A program made the translations under genes and the position numbers. The notes beneath the pieces are model-generated. The model had not been told where the DNA came from. It was given only the letters and a program-made list of their open reading frames with translations, and did no database searches. Source: Gammaproteobacteria bacterium (GTDB lineage Bacteria; Pseudomonadota; Gammaproteobacteria; GCA-001735895). Taken from it: DNA of 39,625 bases. Positions 1 through 8,698 of this stretch are shown here, in pieces; position 1 is the first letter of the stretch; each line of letters begins with the position of its first letter. The stretch covers positions 1 to 39,625 of the forward strand of contig JASJCI010000031.1 in assembly GCA_030066085.1 (NCBI GenBank). Reading direction: 5' to 3'.

Positions 1-746
1 CTCAGGATATCGCCGGCCTCGAGCGCGCGGGTGGTCACCGGGTTGTGCGCCCCGTCGGTATTGAGCCCGGACTGGAACCAGACCCAGCTGTCGCGCAGCT
101 CGCTGTCGGGATAAGCGCGCGCGATCTCCAGCTCCATCGCGTCGCGACCGGCCATGGCGACGTCGATCTCGCGCGTGCCCACGCGAATCGCATCGCGAAT
201 CGCCTCGCCGCCGATATCGGCGGTACGCGCGCCACCCTTGATCAGTTCGATCTCCTCGGCCGACTTGATCATGCGCAGCGCCATGATCTCGCGGTTCAGG
301 TCGAGCGCCTCGGCGCCGCCGAGAAATTCGTGCATCAGCTCGCGCGCGGCCAGGGTCATGTGGTCGCCCTCGACTGCGACGCGCGCGCCGGCAGGGACCA
401 GCGACTTCACTGCCCGCCAGTAATTGTTACGTTGCCAGTCCGTGTAGATCAGGTTGTCGCCGTAACAACGCCGCCACGGCTGACCGAGGTCGATGTTGGC
501 CGACACGGTAACGCAGCGCTCGGCGGTTACCACGCAGGCGTAAGGGCGGCCGAAGGAACAGTAGAGGAACCCGGAGTAGTAGGCGATGTTGTGCATCGAA
601 GTCAGCAGCGCGGCGGTCACGTCGTGCTGTGCCATCAGGTCGCGCAATTGCGCCAGGCGGCGTTCGTACTCGGCGTCGGAAAACGGCAACGGGGCCTTGT
701 CGCCGTTGTGCAGTTCGAAAAAATCGGGACGGTCGTGTTGGGTCAT
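1..746 (-). CDS. Creatinase (creatine amidinohydrolase), C-terminal part beyond the window edge
   Basis: Hydrolyses creatine to sarcosine and urea in the cytoplasm (EC 3.5.3.3). I translated 248 residues from ATG at 746; known creatinases have about 403, so roughly the last 155 residues are missing. The N-terminal half closely follows Pseudomonas creatinase: CSFGRPYA (63-70), SANIDLGQPWRR (82-93), YTDWQRNNYW (101-110) and WFQSGLNTDGAHNPVTTR (223-240). His234 is the equivalent of the catalytic His232, and Phe65 and Arg67 match the substrate pocket. The fold is the M24 pita-bread fold without peptidase activity. A GGAG ribosome site (754-757) lies 7 bases before the start. It is divergent from the acetyltransferase, so 747-924 should hold its promoter. 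The motifs distinguish it from prolidase and from DddP. Confidence 0.93.
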   Translation of the reverse strand, partial: MTQHDRPDFFELHNGDKAPLPFSDAEYERRLAQLRDLMAQHDVTAALLTSMHNIAYYSGFLYCSFGRPYACVVTAERCVTVSANIDLGQPWRRCYGDNLIYTDWQRNNYWRAVKSLVPAGARVAVEGDHMTLAARELMHEFLGGAEALDLNREIMALRMIKSAEEIELIKGGARTADIGGEAIRDAIRVGTREIDVAMAGRDAMELEIARAYPDSELRDSWVWFQSGLNTDGAHNPVTTRALEAGDIL

Positions 747-924
747 GGCATCACTCCGAAAGCTTCCGGGTGACGCGGCACCCGGTCATCAATCCGGGCG
801 TACAGGATCGGGATACTCGCTCGTTGTGCAACGACGCCATCGTTGCCGGCGGCCGGAATTTTATGCAACCCGCCGACCCGAGGCAAGTTATAATCGGCCG
901 CGTCGCAGTAACGGGAAACCGCCA

Positions 925-1389
925 ATGACCCAGGCCGAATTCAGCCTCCGCGCGCCGCGGAAAGACGACTTCGATCAATGGCACATACTGTGGCAGGGTT
1001 ACCTCGAGTTTTACCGCTCGAGCCTCGATGGCGCGATAACCGACAACCTGTGGCGACGCCTGCTCGACGAATCCGAGCCCGTCGAGGGACGGGTCGCCGC
1101 AGCGGCCGACGGAAGCCTGCTGGGGCTGGTGCATTTCTTCCCGCACCCGCATACCTGGTACCTGCAACCCGTGTGTTACCTCAACGACCTGTTCGTCGAT
1201 CCGGGAACTCGCGGCGGGGGGATCGGGGAAGCGCTGATCGCGGCGGTCGTCGACATCGCGAAGGCGCGCGGATGGGCCGAGGTTTACTGGCAAACCCAGT
1301 CGCACAACACGGTCGCCCGCGGCCTGTACGACAAGGTTACCGGCGGCGCCGACGGATTCATCACCTACTCGATCGCGACCAGCGGCTGA
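925..1389 (+). CDS. GNAT family N-acetyltransferase
   Basis: A 154-residue acyl-CoA-dependent acetyltransferase of unknown substrate. The acetyl-CoA pyrophosphate loop is visible as RGGGIGEAL (96-104), preceded by the beta-4 strand LNDLFVDP (86-93) and followed by the usual helix and WQTQSHNTVARGLYDK segment typical of motif B. Length is normal for a single GNAT domain. The ATG at 925 was chosen because the longer upstream frame runs into the divergent creatinase promoter and because family members start just before the first beta strand. The gene faces a small unknown gene on the opposite strand. Context does not reveal the acceptor; an amine or amino acid is plausible but unproven. Confidence 0.85.
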   Translation: MTQAEFSLRAPRKDDFDQWHILWQGYLEFYRSSLDGAITDNLWRRLLDESEPVEGRVAAAADGSLLGLVHFFPHPHTWYLQPVCYLNDLFVDPGTRGGGIGEALIAAVVDIAKARGWAEVYWQTQSHNTVARGLYDKVTGGADGFITYSIATSG

Positions 1390-1411
1390 GCGCCCCTCGG
1401 GTAGTCAGGTA

Positions 1412-1675
1412 TCAGCGCATCGCCGACAGGTTTGCGATCAGCGCCTTGTGCTTGCGCTCGATTTCCTCGGCAATCTTGTGCGCCAGGTCCTTCTCGGGGC
1501 CACAGCAGGCCGCGGTTGTCTCCTGGTACTCGCTGGCCGCTTCCTCGACCGTCTGCACGATCGATTTCTCGATAATCTTGAGAATTGCTTTACGTTCCGC
1601 ATCGGACAGGTCGTAGCCGTCCAGCGCCTCGTCGATTTTACGCGCAGCTTTCAGCGCGGTCTTTACCAGTGCCAT
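1412..1675 (-). CDS. Small helical protein of unknown function
   Basis: An 87-residue protein that I do not recognise. It is rich in Ala, Glu, Lys and Ile and looks almost entirely alpha-helical, with two charged amphipathic stretches (about residues 1-45 and 60-87). Adjacent cysteines occur near the middle (ACCGPEKD). There is no signal peptide or membrane segment. GC-rich codon use agrees with the neighbours, and the frame is free of stops between two well supported genes, so I regard it as real. It lies 38 bases downstream of metC on the same strand and could share its transcript. Confidence 0.6.
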   Translation of the reverse strand: MALVKTALKAARKIDEALDGYDLSDAERKAILKIIEKSIVQTVEEAASEYQETTAACCGPEKDLAHKIAEEIERKHKALIANLSAMR

Positions 1676-1713
1676 TTTTCCTCCCGTTTTCGCCCGGCTG
1701 TTTGTCAGGCATT

Positions 1714-2865
1714 TTATACTTGCTCGAGCGCCTGCTCGAGATCGGCCAGCAAATCGTCGGCGTTTTCGATTCCGATCGACAGCCGCAACAGGTTTTGCGG
1801 TACCGCGCTGTGCGGACCTTCCACCGCGGCGCGATGTTCGATCAGGCTTTCGACGCCACCCAGCGACGTGGCAGGAACCAGTACGCGCGTGCTCGATGCG
1901 ATCGACCGCGCCGTTTCGCCGCCGCCCCTGACCAGTAATGATAGCATCCCGCCGAAGCCGCGCGTCATTTGCCGCGCCGCGATTTCGTGCCCGGGATGAC
2001 TCTCGAGACCCGGGTAGAGTACGCGCTCGATCAGCGGATGATGCTCGAGACGGCGCGCGATAGCCAGCGCGTTGGCCGAGGCGCGATCGAAACGCAGCGC
2101 CAGCGTGCGCATGCCGCGCAGCAGCAGCCAGGCCTCGAACGGGCCGAGCACGCCCCCGGTCAACAGGCGAACCTGCTCGATCTCGGCCCAGCGCTCGTCC
2201 CGGCGCGCGCTCACCAGGATTCCCGCGAGCAGGTCGCTGTGGCCGTTGAGATACTTGGTCGCCGAGTGGAACACGATGTCGGCGCCATGTTCGAGCGCGC
2301 GCGTGGTCACCGGCGGACAGACCGTTGCGTCGACTACCAGCAGCGCGCCGGCCGCGTGCGCGAGCTCGGCGGCTGCAGCGATATCGATCACGTCCCAGGT
2401 CGGGTTAAGCAGCGGCTCGATCCATACCAGCGAGGTTTTTCCCGGGCGAATGGCGGCGGCGAGCGCGCCGGGGTCGGTCGCATCGAACAGCGCCAGGTCG
2501 ATCGCACGCCTGTCAGCGATCCGGCGCAGCCAGTCCTGCGATCCGTGATACATGACGCGCGGCGCCACCACGCGCTCGCCGCTGGCAACCGTTTCCAGCA
2601 CGGAGGTGACCGCTGCCATGCCGGAAGCGAAACACAGTGCCGCGGCGCCGCCGTCGATGTCGGCGCAAACATCCTCCAGCACCCGCCAGGAGGGGTTGCC
2701 GGAGCGGCTGTAACTGAAATCGCCGATATGCCGGTATTGCGCGTCGCGCGCATAAGTCGACGACGGATGGATCGGGGGACTGATGCCGCCCGTTTCAGTC
2801 TCGATAAAATGGCAGGCCTGCGCTAGTCGGGTATCGAGATCCCGGGGTCGGTCTGGTTCGCTCAT
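1714..2865 (-). CDS. metC: Cys/Met-metabolism PLP enzyme, cystathionine beta-lyase-like
   Basis: A 383-residue fold-type I PLP enzyme of the trans-sulfuration family, probably cleaving cystathionine or a related thioether in the cytosol. YSRSGNP (52-58) contacts the phosphate of the neighbouring subunit; the Schiff-base lysine is Lys204 in SATKYLNGHSD; the cofactor Asp lies in LLVVDATV (175-182); the C-terminal LRLSIGIEN binds the substrate carboxylate. Full length for the family. It is divergent from the DMSP lyase across a 109-base gap. Beta-lyase, gamma-synthase and methionine gamma-lyase cannot be cleanly separated by eye, so the symbol is tentative. A role in sulfur-compound turnover beside dddP is possible. 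Confidence 0.75.
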   Translation of the reverse strand: MSEPDRPRDLDTRLAQACHFIETETGGISPPIHPSSTYARDAQYRHIGDFSYSRSGNPSWRVLEDVCADIDGGAAALCFASGMAAVTSVLETVASGERVVAPRVMYHGSQDWLRRIADRRAIDLALFDATDPGALAAAIRPGKTSLVWIEPLLNPTWDVIDIAAAAELAHAAGALLVVDATVCPPVTTRALEHGADIVFHSATKYLNGHSDLLAGILVSARRDERWAEIEQVRLLTGGVLGPFEAWLLLRGMRTLALRFDRASANALAIARRLEHHPLIERVLYPGLESHPGHEIAARQMTRGFGGMLSLLVRGGGETARSIASSTRVLVPATSLGGVESLIEHRAAVEGPHSAVPQNLLRLSIGIENADDLLADLEQALEQV

Positions 2866-2974
2866 GGTTTTTTCGCTGGAGGTAATCGGGAAATTTCATC
2901 GCCGACGGGGTTTAAATTTAGCGGCGTTACTCTATCATTCAGAACGCTTCGTTCCGAACATCGAGATTTACCGC

Positions 2975-4318
2975 ATGGCCGCATCACCCTACTCCATCGA
3001 TCCTGCAGCACGCAAGATCGATCCCTCGCGGAGACCCGAATGCGCGCTCAAACCCGATGGCACGCCGGACGATAACGATCGCGTCGAAATCGGCCCGACC
3101 GCGCTGGCGTTTACCGAGTGGGCCGAGCTCGGACTCGAATGCCCGCAGCTGAACGCAATGCGTGAATTTCGCCTGCAGCGCCTGGTTGCCGAACTGCAGC
3201 GGCAGGATTACGGCGGCATCGTGCTGTTCGATCCGCTGAATATTCGCTACGCCACCGACACCACCAACATGCAGCTGTGGATCACGCACAACCCGGCACG
3301 CGCCTGTTTCGTTGCCGCCAGCGGCTATGTCGTACTGTTCGACTTTCACAGCTGCGAACACCTCTCCGATCACCTGCCGCTGGTGCGCGAGGTGCGCGGT
3401 GGCGCATCCTTCTTTTATTTCGAATCGGGCCCGCGCGGCGACGAGCACGCCGGCCACTTCGCCGCCCAGATCGATGAACTGATGCGCACCCATGCCGGCA
3501 ATAATCGCCGGCTGGCGGTGGACAAGATCGAGATTGCCGGTCTGCGCGCGCTGGAAAAGGCCGGCCTCGAGGTGTTCGAAGGCCAGGCCGTTACCGAACA
3601 CGCGCGCCTGATCAAGGGCGAGGAAGAGATCCGCGCGATGCGCTGCTCGATCGCGGCCTGCGAGGCCGCCATGTACGAGATGGAAGCCGCGATCGAGGCC
3701 GGCAAGAGCGAGAACGAAATCTGGTCGGTGCTGCACGCGGGCAACATCAAGCGCGGCGGCGAATGGCTGGAGACCCGTATTTTTTCCTCGGGCCCGCGCA
3801 CCAATCCCTGGTTCCAGGAATCCGGGCCGCGCATCATCAGCGACGGCGAACTGGTGGCACTGGATACCGACATGGTTGGCGTCTACGGCATCTGTTGCGA
3901 TATTTCGCGCACCTGGCTGTGCGGCGATGTCGAACCCACCGCCGAACAGAAGCGGCTGTACCGGATCAGTCACGAGCACATCATGACCAACATGGAGTTG
4001 CTGCGTCCCGGGGTGACCTTCAGCGAAATCACGCAAAAGGCCCATCGCCTGCCCGACAGCTGCGTGCCGAACCGTTACGGGGTCGTCATGCATGGCGTCG
4101 GCCTGTGCGACGAGTACCCGTCGATCCGTTACCGCGAAGACTACGATGCGCACGGCTACGATGGCGTGGTCGAGCCCGGCATGGTGCTGTGCGTCGAGGT
4201 TTACTGTGGTGAAAAGGACGGCCACGAGGGCGTCAAGCTCGAGGACCAGGTGCTGATCACCGAGGACGGTTACGAGAATCTCACCCGCTACCCGTTCGAG
4301 GAGCGCCTGCTGAGGTAA
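2975..4318 (+). CDS. dddP: DMSP lyase DddP (M24 fold)
   Basis: Cleaves dimethylsulfoniopropionate to dimethyl sulfide and acrylate. The protein is 447 residues, the usual DddP length, starting at ATG 2975; the open frame runs back to 2783 but that part overlaps metC and has no DddP counterpart. The N-terminal RKIDPSR and IGPTALAFTEWA, then FDPLNIRYATDTTNMQLW (85-102) and SGPRTNPWFQESGPRII (272-288), match known DddP. Expected metal ligands are all present: Asp297, Asp299, Asp309, His373, Glu408, Glu423, and the catalytic Asp379 in HGVGLCDE. As I recall the Ruegeria lacuscaerulea enzyme numbering, each is shifted by exactly two. True M24 aminopeptidases lack that Asp. It is transcribed alone, convergent with the next gene. 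Confidence 0.93.
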   Translation: MAASPYSIDPAARKIDPSRRPECALKPDGTPDDNDRVEIGPTALAFTEWAELGLECPQLNAMREFRLQRLVAELQRQDYGGIVLFDPLNIRYATDTTNMQLWITHNPARACFVAASGYVVLFDFHSCEHLSDHLPLVREVRGGASFFYFESGPRGDEHAGHFAAQIDELMRTHAGNNRRLAVDKIEIAGLRALEKAGLEVFEGQAVTEHARLIKGEEEIRAMRCSIAACEAAMYEMEAAIEAGKSENEIWSVLHAGNIKRGGEWLETRIFSSGPRTNPWFQESGPRIISDGELVALDTDMVGVYGICCDISRTWLCGDVEPTAEQKRLYRISHEHIMTNMELLRPGVTFSEITQKAHRLPDSCVPNRYGVVMHGVGLCDEYPSIRYREDYDAHGYDGVVEPGMVLCVEVYCGEKDGHEGVKLEDQVLITEDGYENLTRYPFEERLLR

Positions 4319-4332
4319 ACCCGCGGGCGCGC

Positions 4333-4692
4333 TCAGCCCATGCGCAGGCGATGGACGACGTAACGATCGTAATACTCCTGCGCCAGCCAGCGGCCGCGGC
4401 GCAGCTGCTGCAGGTCCAGGCGAGATTCGATCAGGGGTAGTTTACGGCGCGCGCAGCGCGAACTCTGGAAGACGGCAACCTTGCACCAGGCATAGGCCCG
4501 CGCGAGATCCTGCTGTGTACCCTGCCCGCGCGCGTATAGCGAGGCGAGCCTGTGCTGCGCCTTGCGCGAGCCCTTGCGCGCGGCCTTGCGATACCAGTTG
4601 AAGGCCTGTTCGAAATCGCCTTCCTGCTGGTCGTAGAGCTCACCCAGTTCGAACTGGGTGGTACTGCCTCGGTCTTCCGCGTAGATCACCAT
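4333..4692 (-). CDS. Sel1-repeat protein, short cytoplasmic form
   Basis: A 119-residue protein with Sel1-like (TPR-related) repeats, which normally mediate protein-protein contacts. One full repeat is clear: AFNWYRKAARKGSRKAQHRL followed by ASLYARGQGTQQDLARAYAW (about residues 29-68), and partial repeats flank it. The ending is basic and aromatic. There is no signal peptide, unlike the Sel1 protein at 8022. The stop lies 14 bases from the dddP stop, so the genes converge. The partner is unknown. Confidence 0.7.
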   Translation of the reverse strand: MVIYAEDRGSTTQFELGELYDQQEGDFEQAFNWYRKAARKGSRKAQHRLASLYARGQGTQQDLARAYAWCKVAVFQSSRCARRKLPLIESRLDLQQLRRGRWLAQEYYDRYVVHRLRMG

Positions 4693-4857
4693 GGTGGCAT
4701 CCCCGGTTTCATCGAACGCACAACGTGATCATGGTAATCAAACGGCTGCGGGCATTTCGTGATCCGTTTGGCACAAGATCGAGATGCCATCAGCCGCCGC
4801 AAGTCGGGTTCGACCAGCGTGCTATACTGTCCGACCTCACTACGTACGGAGAAGACC

Positions 4858-5181
4858 ATGTCGGATCCGGAACAGGGTATCGCCCAGACCCAGATCGAAG
4901 CCGCGCGGCGGCAGGGCGCAGATGGACTGGCCAGGAGTCAACAAAGCAGCATCGCCTACCTCGACGAGCGCATCGTCATGTTTCTCTGTGTACTCGGCTT
5001 GCTCGGGCTGCTGGTGGTATGGGCGACAGCGAAGTCGGCGTGGCTGTTGTACGGTTCGCTGGCGCTCGTCATCGCGCTCGTCGTTTTCTGGGGTTATGCC
5101 CGCATCCAGCGTATCGAGCGACTGCGGGCCGAGCGCGCCCGCGAGGCGGCCAGCTGGCAAAAGGAACAGGGCGACACCTGA
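4858..5181 (+). CDS. Small inner-membrane protein of unknown function
   Basis: A 107-residue protein with a soluble, Gln/Ala-rich N-terminus (1-36), two adjacent hydrophobic segments (about 38-56 and 62-81) and a charged helical C-terminal tail rich in Arg, Glu and Ala. This suggests a hairpin in the inner membrane with both ends in the cytoplasm. The start at 4858 is supported by a GGAG ribosome site 6 bases upstream, and TATACT at 4823-4828 could be the -10 element. I recognise no family. It is convergent with the MttB-like gene. Confidence 0.65.
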   Translation: MSDPEQGIAQTQIEAARRQGADGLARSQQSSIAYLDERIVMFLCVLGLLGLLVVWATAKSAWLLYGSLALVIALVVFWGYARIQRIERLRAERAREAASWQKEQGDT

Positions 5182-5238
5182 AGCCTGCCGCCTCCCGACC
5201 GGTAAATCGCGAGCCGTGAAACAACCCGGCCCGCTCGT

Positions 5239-6789
5239 TCAGTCGGTGGGCTCCAGCAGGGGTTCGTCGCCGCCAAGCGTTTCCTTGCGCCGCGCCATGT
5301 AGGCTTCGAGCGACTCGCGCACGGCCGGGTCGACCGGCGGCGGCGTGAAATCTTCGAGCACCTTCGGCCACAGCTCGGTAGCACGCGTGGTGGCATCCTT
5401 GGCGCCGGCCAGGGTCCAGTTTTCGCTGTTCTGCCAGTCACTGATGAAGGGTTCGTAGAACGCGGTCTTGTAGCGTTCCATGGTGTGCGCGCAGCCGAAG
5501 AAGTGACCGCCCGGTCCCACCTCGCGCATCGCTTCGAGTCCGGTTTCCTCGAGATCGATCTTGAGCGGCTCGAGCATCCGGCTCATGTGCTGCAGCATTT
5601 CGACATCGATGATCAGCTTCTCGAACGAAGCCACCAGCCCGCCCTCGAGCCAGCCGGCGGTATGGTAGATCAGGTTGCCGTAGCCCATCACCGAACCCCA
5701 CAGTGCCATCTGGGTTTCGTAGGTTGCCTGTGCATCCACCGCGTTCGACGCGTTACAGGCGCTGGAGCGGTAGGGCAGCCGGTAGCGCCGGGCGAGCTGT
5801 CCACCGGCAATGTTGGCCAACGCATTTTCCGGCGTGCCGAAGGCCGGCGAACCGGAGCGCATGTCGACGTTCGAGGTAAACCCGCCGTAGACCACCGGCG
5901 TACCGGGGTTGGTCAGCTGCAGCAGCGCGATACCGACCAGCGCCTCGGCATTTTGCTGGGCGAGCGCGCCGGCCATGGTCGACGGCGTCATCGCACCCAT
6001 CAGCGTAAACGGGGTCACGGTCACCGGCTGGCCGAACATGGCCATCTGCATCGCGCCATAAGCCATCGCGTCGTCGAGCTTGCGCGGCGAATTGACGTTG
6101 ATATTGGTCATCACGCTGGGGCTGGCTTTCATCTGCTCCATGGTCAGGCCGCGGGCGATCGCGCTCATCTCGATCGCGTCGCGCGCACGACCACCGCCGA
6201 TGCCGGTGGCAAAAAACGGTTTGTCCGACAGCGTCAGGTTGATGTAGGTCGTGTCGAGATGACGCGAATTGGCCGGCATGTCGGTCGGCGCGGTGGCCTG
6301 GTTGCCATAAAAGGTCAGCACGTTGAAATACTGGCCGAAGCTGATCAGTTTCTTGTAGTCCTCGAAATTTCCGGCACGCCGGCCGTTGATATTATCGTGT
6401 ACGTTGGGTGTGCCCGACACCAGGCCGAAGTTGATCACGTCACCGCCGACCTCGAGTACCTGCTCGGGGTTGCGCGGCGTCACCGCGAAGGTTTCCGGCG
6501 CCTGCGCTACGGTATCGAGCAGCAGCGCGCGGTCCATGCGCACGACGCCCTGCGCGTCGACCGAGGCCCCTGCCCGGCGAAACAGGTCCAGCGCCATGTC
6601 GCCGAGCACTTCGATACCCTCTTCCTCGACGATGCGCATCGATACGTCGTGCACGAACTCGAGCTGCTCTTCGTCGAGCGCTGCGAGTGGCTGAAAACGG
6701 TTGCGCAGGACCTTGCGATCGAGTTGATGAATCAGCGCGGCAGGTGTTTCGGGCCGGGCGCGTCCGCGGCGACGGCTGGGTCTGGCCAT
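5239..6789 (-). CDS. MttB-family methyltransferase, non-pyrrolysine type
   Basis: A 516-residue member of the trimethylamine methyltransferase (MttB) family, TIM-barrel enzymes that pass a methyl group from a quaternary amine to a corrinoid protein. No in-frame amber codon is present, so this is the non-pyrrolysine branch; characterised relatives (for example MtgB) use glycine betaine or other betaines. Family features include the basic N-terminus RRRGR, the SMRIVEEEGIEVL segment and the long central region with SNAVDAQATYE. The ATG at 6789 follows GGAAAG; in-frame codons upstream run into the araC promoter. No corrinoid protein or reactivase is in the window, so substrate and acceptor are unknown. 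It is divergent from an AraC regulator. Confidence 0.85.
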   Translation of the reverse strand: MARPSRRRGRARPETPAALIHQLDRKVLRNRFQPLAALDEEQLEFVHDVSMRIVEEEGIEVLGDMALDLFRRAGASVDAQGVVRMDRALLLDTVAQAPETFAVTPRNPEQVLEVGGDVINFGLVSGTPNVHDNINGRRAGNFEDYKKLISFGQYFNVLTFYGNQATAPTDMPANSRHLDTTYINLTLSDKPFFATGIGGGRARDAIEMSAIARGLTMEQMKASPSVMTNINVNSPRKLDDAMAYGAMQMAMFGQPVTVTPFTLMGAMTPSTMAGALAQQNAEALVGIALLQLTNPGTPVVYGGFTSNVDMRSGSPAFGTPENALANIAGGQLARRYRLPYRSSACNASNAVDAQATYETQMALWGSVMGYGNLIYHTAGWLEGGLVASFEKLIIDVEMLQHMSRMLEPLKIDLEETGLEAMREVGPGGHFFGCAHTMERYKTAFYEPFISDWQNSENWTLAGAKDATTRATELWPKVLEDFTPPPVDPAVRESLEAYMARRKETLGGDEPLLEPTD

Positions 6790-6865
6790 GAGTCTTTCCG
6801 AAATAAGCTTAGAGATTCGATTATGCAGGAACCCGGGGGCATTTCTTTCAGATTCGAGACAATTA

Positions 6866-6871
6866 ATTATA
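6866..6871 (-). promoter_or_regulatory. Possible -10 element for the MttB-like gene
   Basis: A perfect TATAAT on the minus strand in the 94-base gap between the divergent mttB-like and araC genes. The hexamer 17 bases upstream is poor, as expected for an activator-dependent promoter. The site lies just before the araC start, so AraC binding there could affect both genes. This is a sequence match only. Confidence 0.3.
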
Positions 6872-6883
6872 GAATTGGGCAAC

Positions 6884-7873
6884 ATGTCTCGCCATATCGT
6901 CTTTTGCCTGTGTCCCGGCTTGCCGCTGTTCTGCCTCGCCTCCGCGCTCGAAGTGTTGCGCCACGCCAACCGTTTTGCCGGCGAGAAAACCTATCGCTGG
7001 ACACTGCTGTGCGAAAACGATCGTCCCGTGCAGGACGGCAACGGCATCTGGTGGAATCCGGGCACGAGTATCGACGAGGCCGATCCCGCGGATGTCGCCT
7101 TTATCGTGGCCGGGTTCGACGCGGGGCACCTCGACCTGCCGCAGCTCGGCACCTGGCTCGGCTCGCAGGCGCGCGCGGGACGCTCGATCGGCGGTCTTTC
7201 CAACGGCGCCTTCATCCTCGCGCAACAGGGTTTGCTCGACGAGCATGCCGCCACCACGCACTGGGAAGACTTCGAAAGTTTTTACCTGAATTTCCCGCGG
7301 GTCAGGGCACGCTACCAGCGGTTCGTGGTTGATCGGCGGCGGCTGACCTGCTCCGGGGGTTCGGCAACCCTGGACCTGTTCATCGAGATTCTGCGCCAGG
7401 ACCTCGGCAACGAGCTTGCACTGCGCGTATCGCGCCAGATGTTGCTGCAGGAGGCCCCGGATGTGCTGCCCGGCATTCCGACACGTCGCCAACTCGGGCA
7501 ACGCGTGTCGCCGCTGGTACAGGATGCCCTCGGCCTGATCGACTCGGGCTTCGGCGAATCCCTCGGTGTCGAGGAACTGGCGCAACGGGTCGGCCTGAGC
7601 AGACGCGAACTGTTGCGCCGGTTTCGCGGCGAACTGAACACGACCCCGTCCGCCATCCTGGCGCAACGCCGGCTCGAGCGCGCGCGCTCGCTGATCCTGA
7701 ACAGCCGGCTGCCGATGGCGGCTATTGCGAGCGCGGTCGGCTTCAGCTCGCAGGCACACCTGACCAGCAGCTATCGCCGCCATTTCGGCATTACGCCGGC
7801 GCAGCAACGGCGCGAGTACCTGCGCGCGCGCGAGCGTTTGCCGCTGCGCGAGCGTGAACTGCGTGACTGGTAG
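6884..7873 (+). CDS. AraC-family regulator with GATase1-like sensor (GbdR/CdhR type)
   Basis: A 329-residue transcriptional regulator. Residues 1 to about 190 form a DJ-1/PfpI (class I glutamine amidotransferase-like) ligand domain, including FCLCPGLPLF, IVAGFDAG and SIGGLSNGAFILAQQGLL. Residues about 215-320 carry two helix-turn-helix units, LGVEELAQRVGLSRRELLRRF and the AraC signature around VGFSSQAHLTSSYRRHFG. Regulators of this architecture (GbdR, CdhR, ArgR of Pseudomonas) sense glycine betaine metabolites, carnitine or arginine. The ATG at 6884 gives the standard N-terminus. Divergence from the MttB-like gene makes that gene the likeliest target (inference). Confidence 0.88.
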   Translation: MSRHIVFCLCPGLPLFCLASALEVLRHANRFAGEKTYRWTLLCENDRPVQDGNGIWWNPGTSIDEADPADVAFIVAGFDAGHLDLPQLGTWLGSQARAGRSIGGLSNGAFILAQQGLLDEHAATTHWEDFESFYLNFPRVRARYQRFVVDRRRLTCSGGSATLDLFIEILRQDLGNELALRVSRQMLLQEAPDVLPGIPTRRQLGQRVSPLVQDALGLIDSGFGESLGVEELAQRVGLSRRELLRRFRGELNTTPSAILAQRRLERARSLILNSRLPMAAIASAVGFSSQAHLTSSYRRHFGITPAQQRREYLRARERLPLRERELRDW

Positions 7874-8021
7874 CTATACCCGCAGCAGGCGCGACCGGTA
7901 ACGGATTTAGTGAACCGGTTGGCCGCAGCGGCAGGCTCGGATTGGCTAAACTGTGATCTTGTCCACAATCCAGATTCCTGCCGACAGCGTACCTATTGCC
8001 AACGATTAACCGGGTCAGCAG

Positions 8022-8588
8022 ATGAAATTCACAACGCTTGCTATTGCCATCGGCCTGCAGCTCGCCGCTGCTGGAGCGCTTGCGGGTGAGTCCGTGGCCA
8101 CCGTAAACGACGGTCACGCCAGCGCCGAGCGCGCGCCCGACCGGACCGATCTCAAGGTGCGCATGAAAATGGCGGCCATGTACATCAGCGGCGCCGGCGT
8201 CGAGCAGGACATAGACCGCGCGATTGCGATCTACGAGGCCGCTGCGGCTGAAGACGTCGCCTTCGCCCAGTATCGCCTGGCCCGCATTTATCTCGATGGC
8301 GAACTGCTGCCGCCCGCACCCGCCAGGGCCTTCGACTGGCTGCAGCGCGCGGCACGCCTCGGTTTCGTCGACGCCCAGCTGGAACTCAGCCGGCTCTATG
8401 CCGAGGGCCGCGGTGTCGACGCCGACGATGTCGAAGCCCACAAGTGGCTGAATCTCGCCGGCTCGCTCGGCGCCGTGGGTACCGACGAACGCCAGGCCGA
8501 GCTCGAGGCGCGGATGTCGTTCGGCGACCGCGTGCACGCGCGCTACCTCGCCAACAAGTGCAAAATGAATCGCTACGAAGACTGCTGA
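8022..8588 (+). CDS. Exported Sel1-repeat protein
   Basis: A 188-residue protein with a Sec signal peptide (MKFTTLAIAIGLQLAAAGALA, cleavage after about 22) followed by three Sel1 repeats: around 49-83 (AAMYISGAGVEQDIDRAIAI), 84-119 (RIYLDGELLPPAPARAFDWL) and 120-155 (LYAEGRGVDADDVEAHKWL). It is probably periplasmic and involved in protein-protein contact. Two cysteines near the C-terminus (CKMNRYEDC) could pair. It stands alone between the AraC gene and the gabD promoter. The specific role is unknown. Confidence 0.8.
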   Translation: MKFTTLAIAIGLQLAAAGALAGESVATVNDGHASAERAPDRTDLKVRMKMAAMYISGAGVEQDIDRAIAIYEAAAAEDVAFAQYRLARIYLDGELLPPAPARAFDWLQRAARLGFVDAQLELSRLYAEGRGVDADDVEAHKWLNLAGSLGAVGTDERQAELEARMSFGDRVHARYLANKCKMNRYEDC

Positions 8589-8698
8589 TCGCGTAGACAA
8601 TGCGGGCCGAGAGACGCGCCTGCATCCGCACCATCTCCAGTTCATATCCACACGCTTCCTGCCAACTGGCCTGCAGCCCGGTGCAGCGCCGATAGTGA

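Noticed and set aside
2783-2974. Upstream extension of dddP
   Set aside because: Overlaps the metC coding start and encodes nothing resembling the DddP N-terminus, which begins at 2975.
5239-6789. Pyrrolysine-containing MttB
   Set aside because: There is no in-frame amber codon anywhere in the reading frame, and no pyl genes are in the window.
5485-7332. 615-codon plus-strand frame
   Set aside because: Shadow of the MttB-like gene running into araC; His/Arg-rich with no family features.
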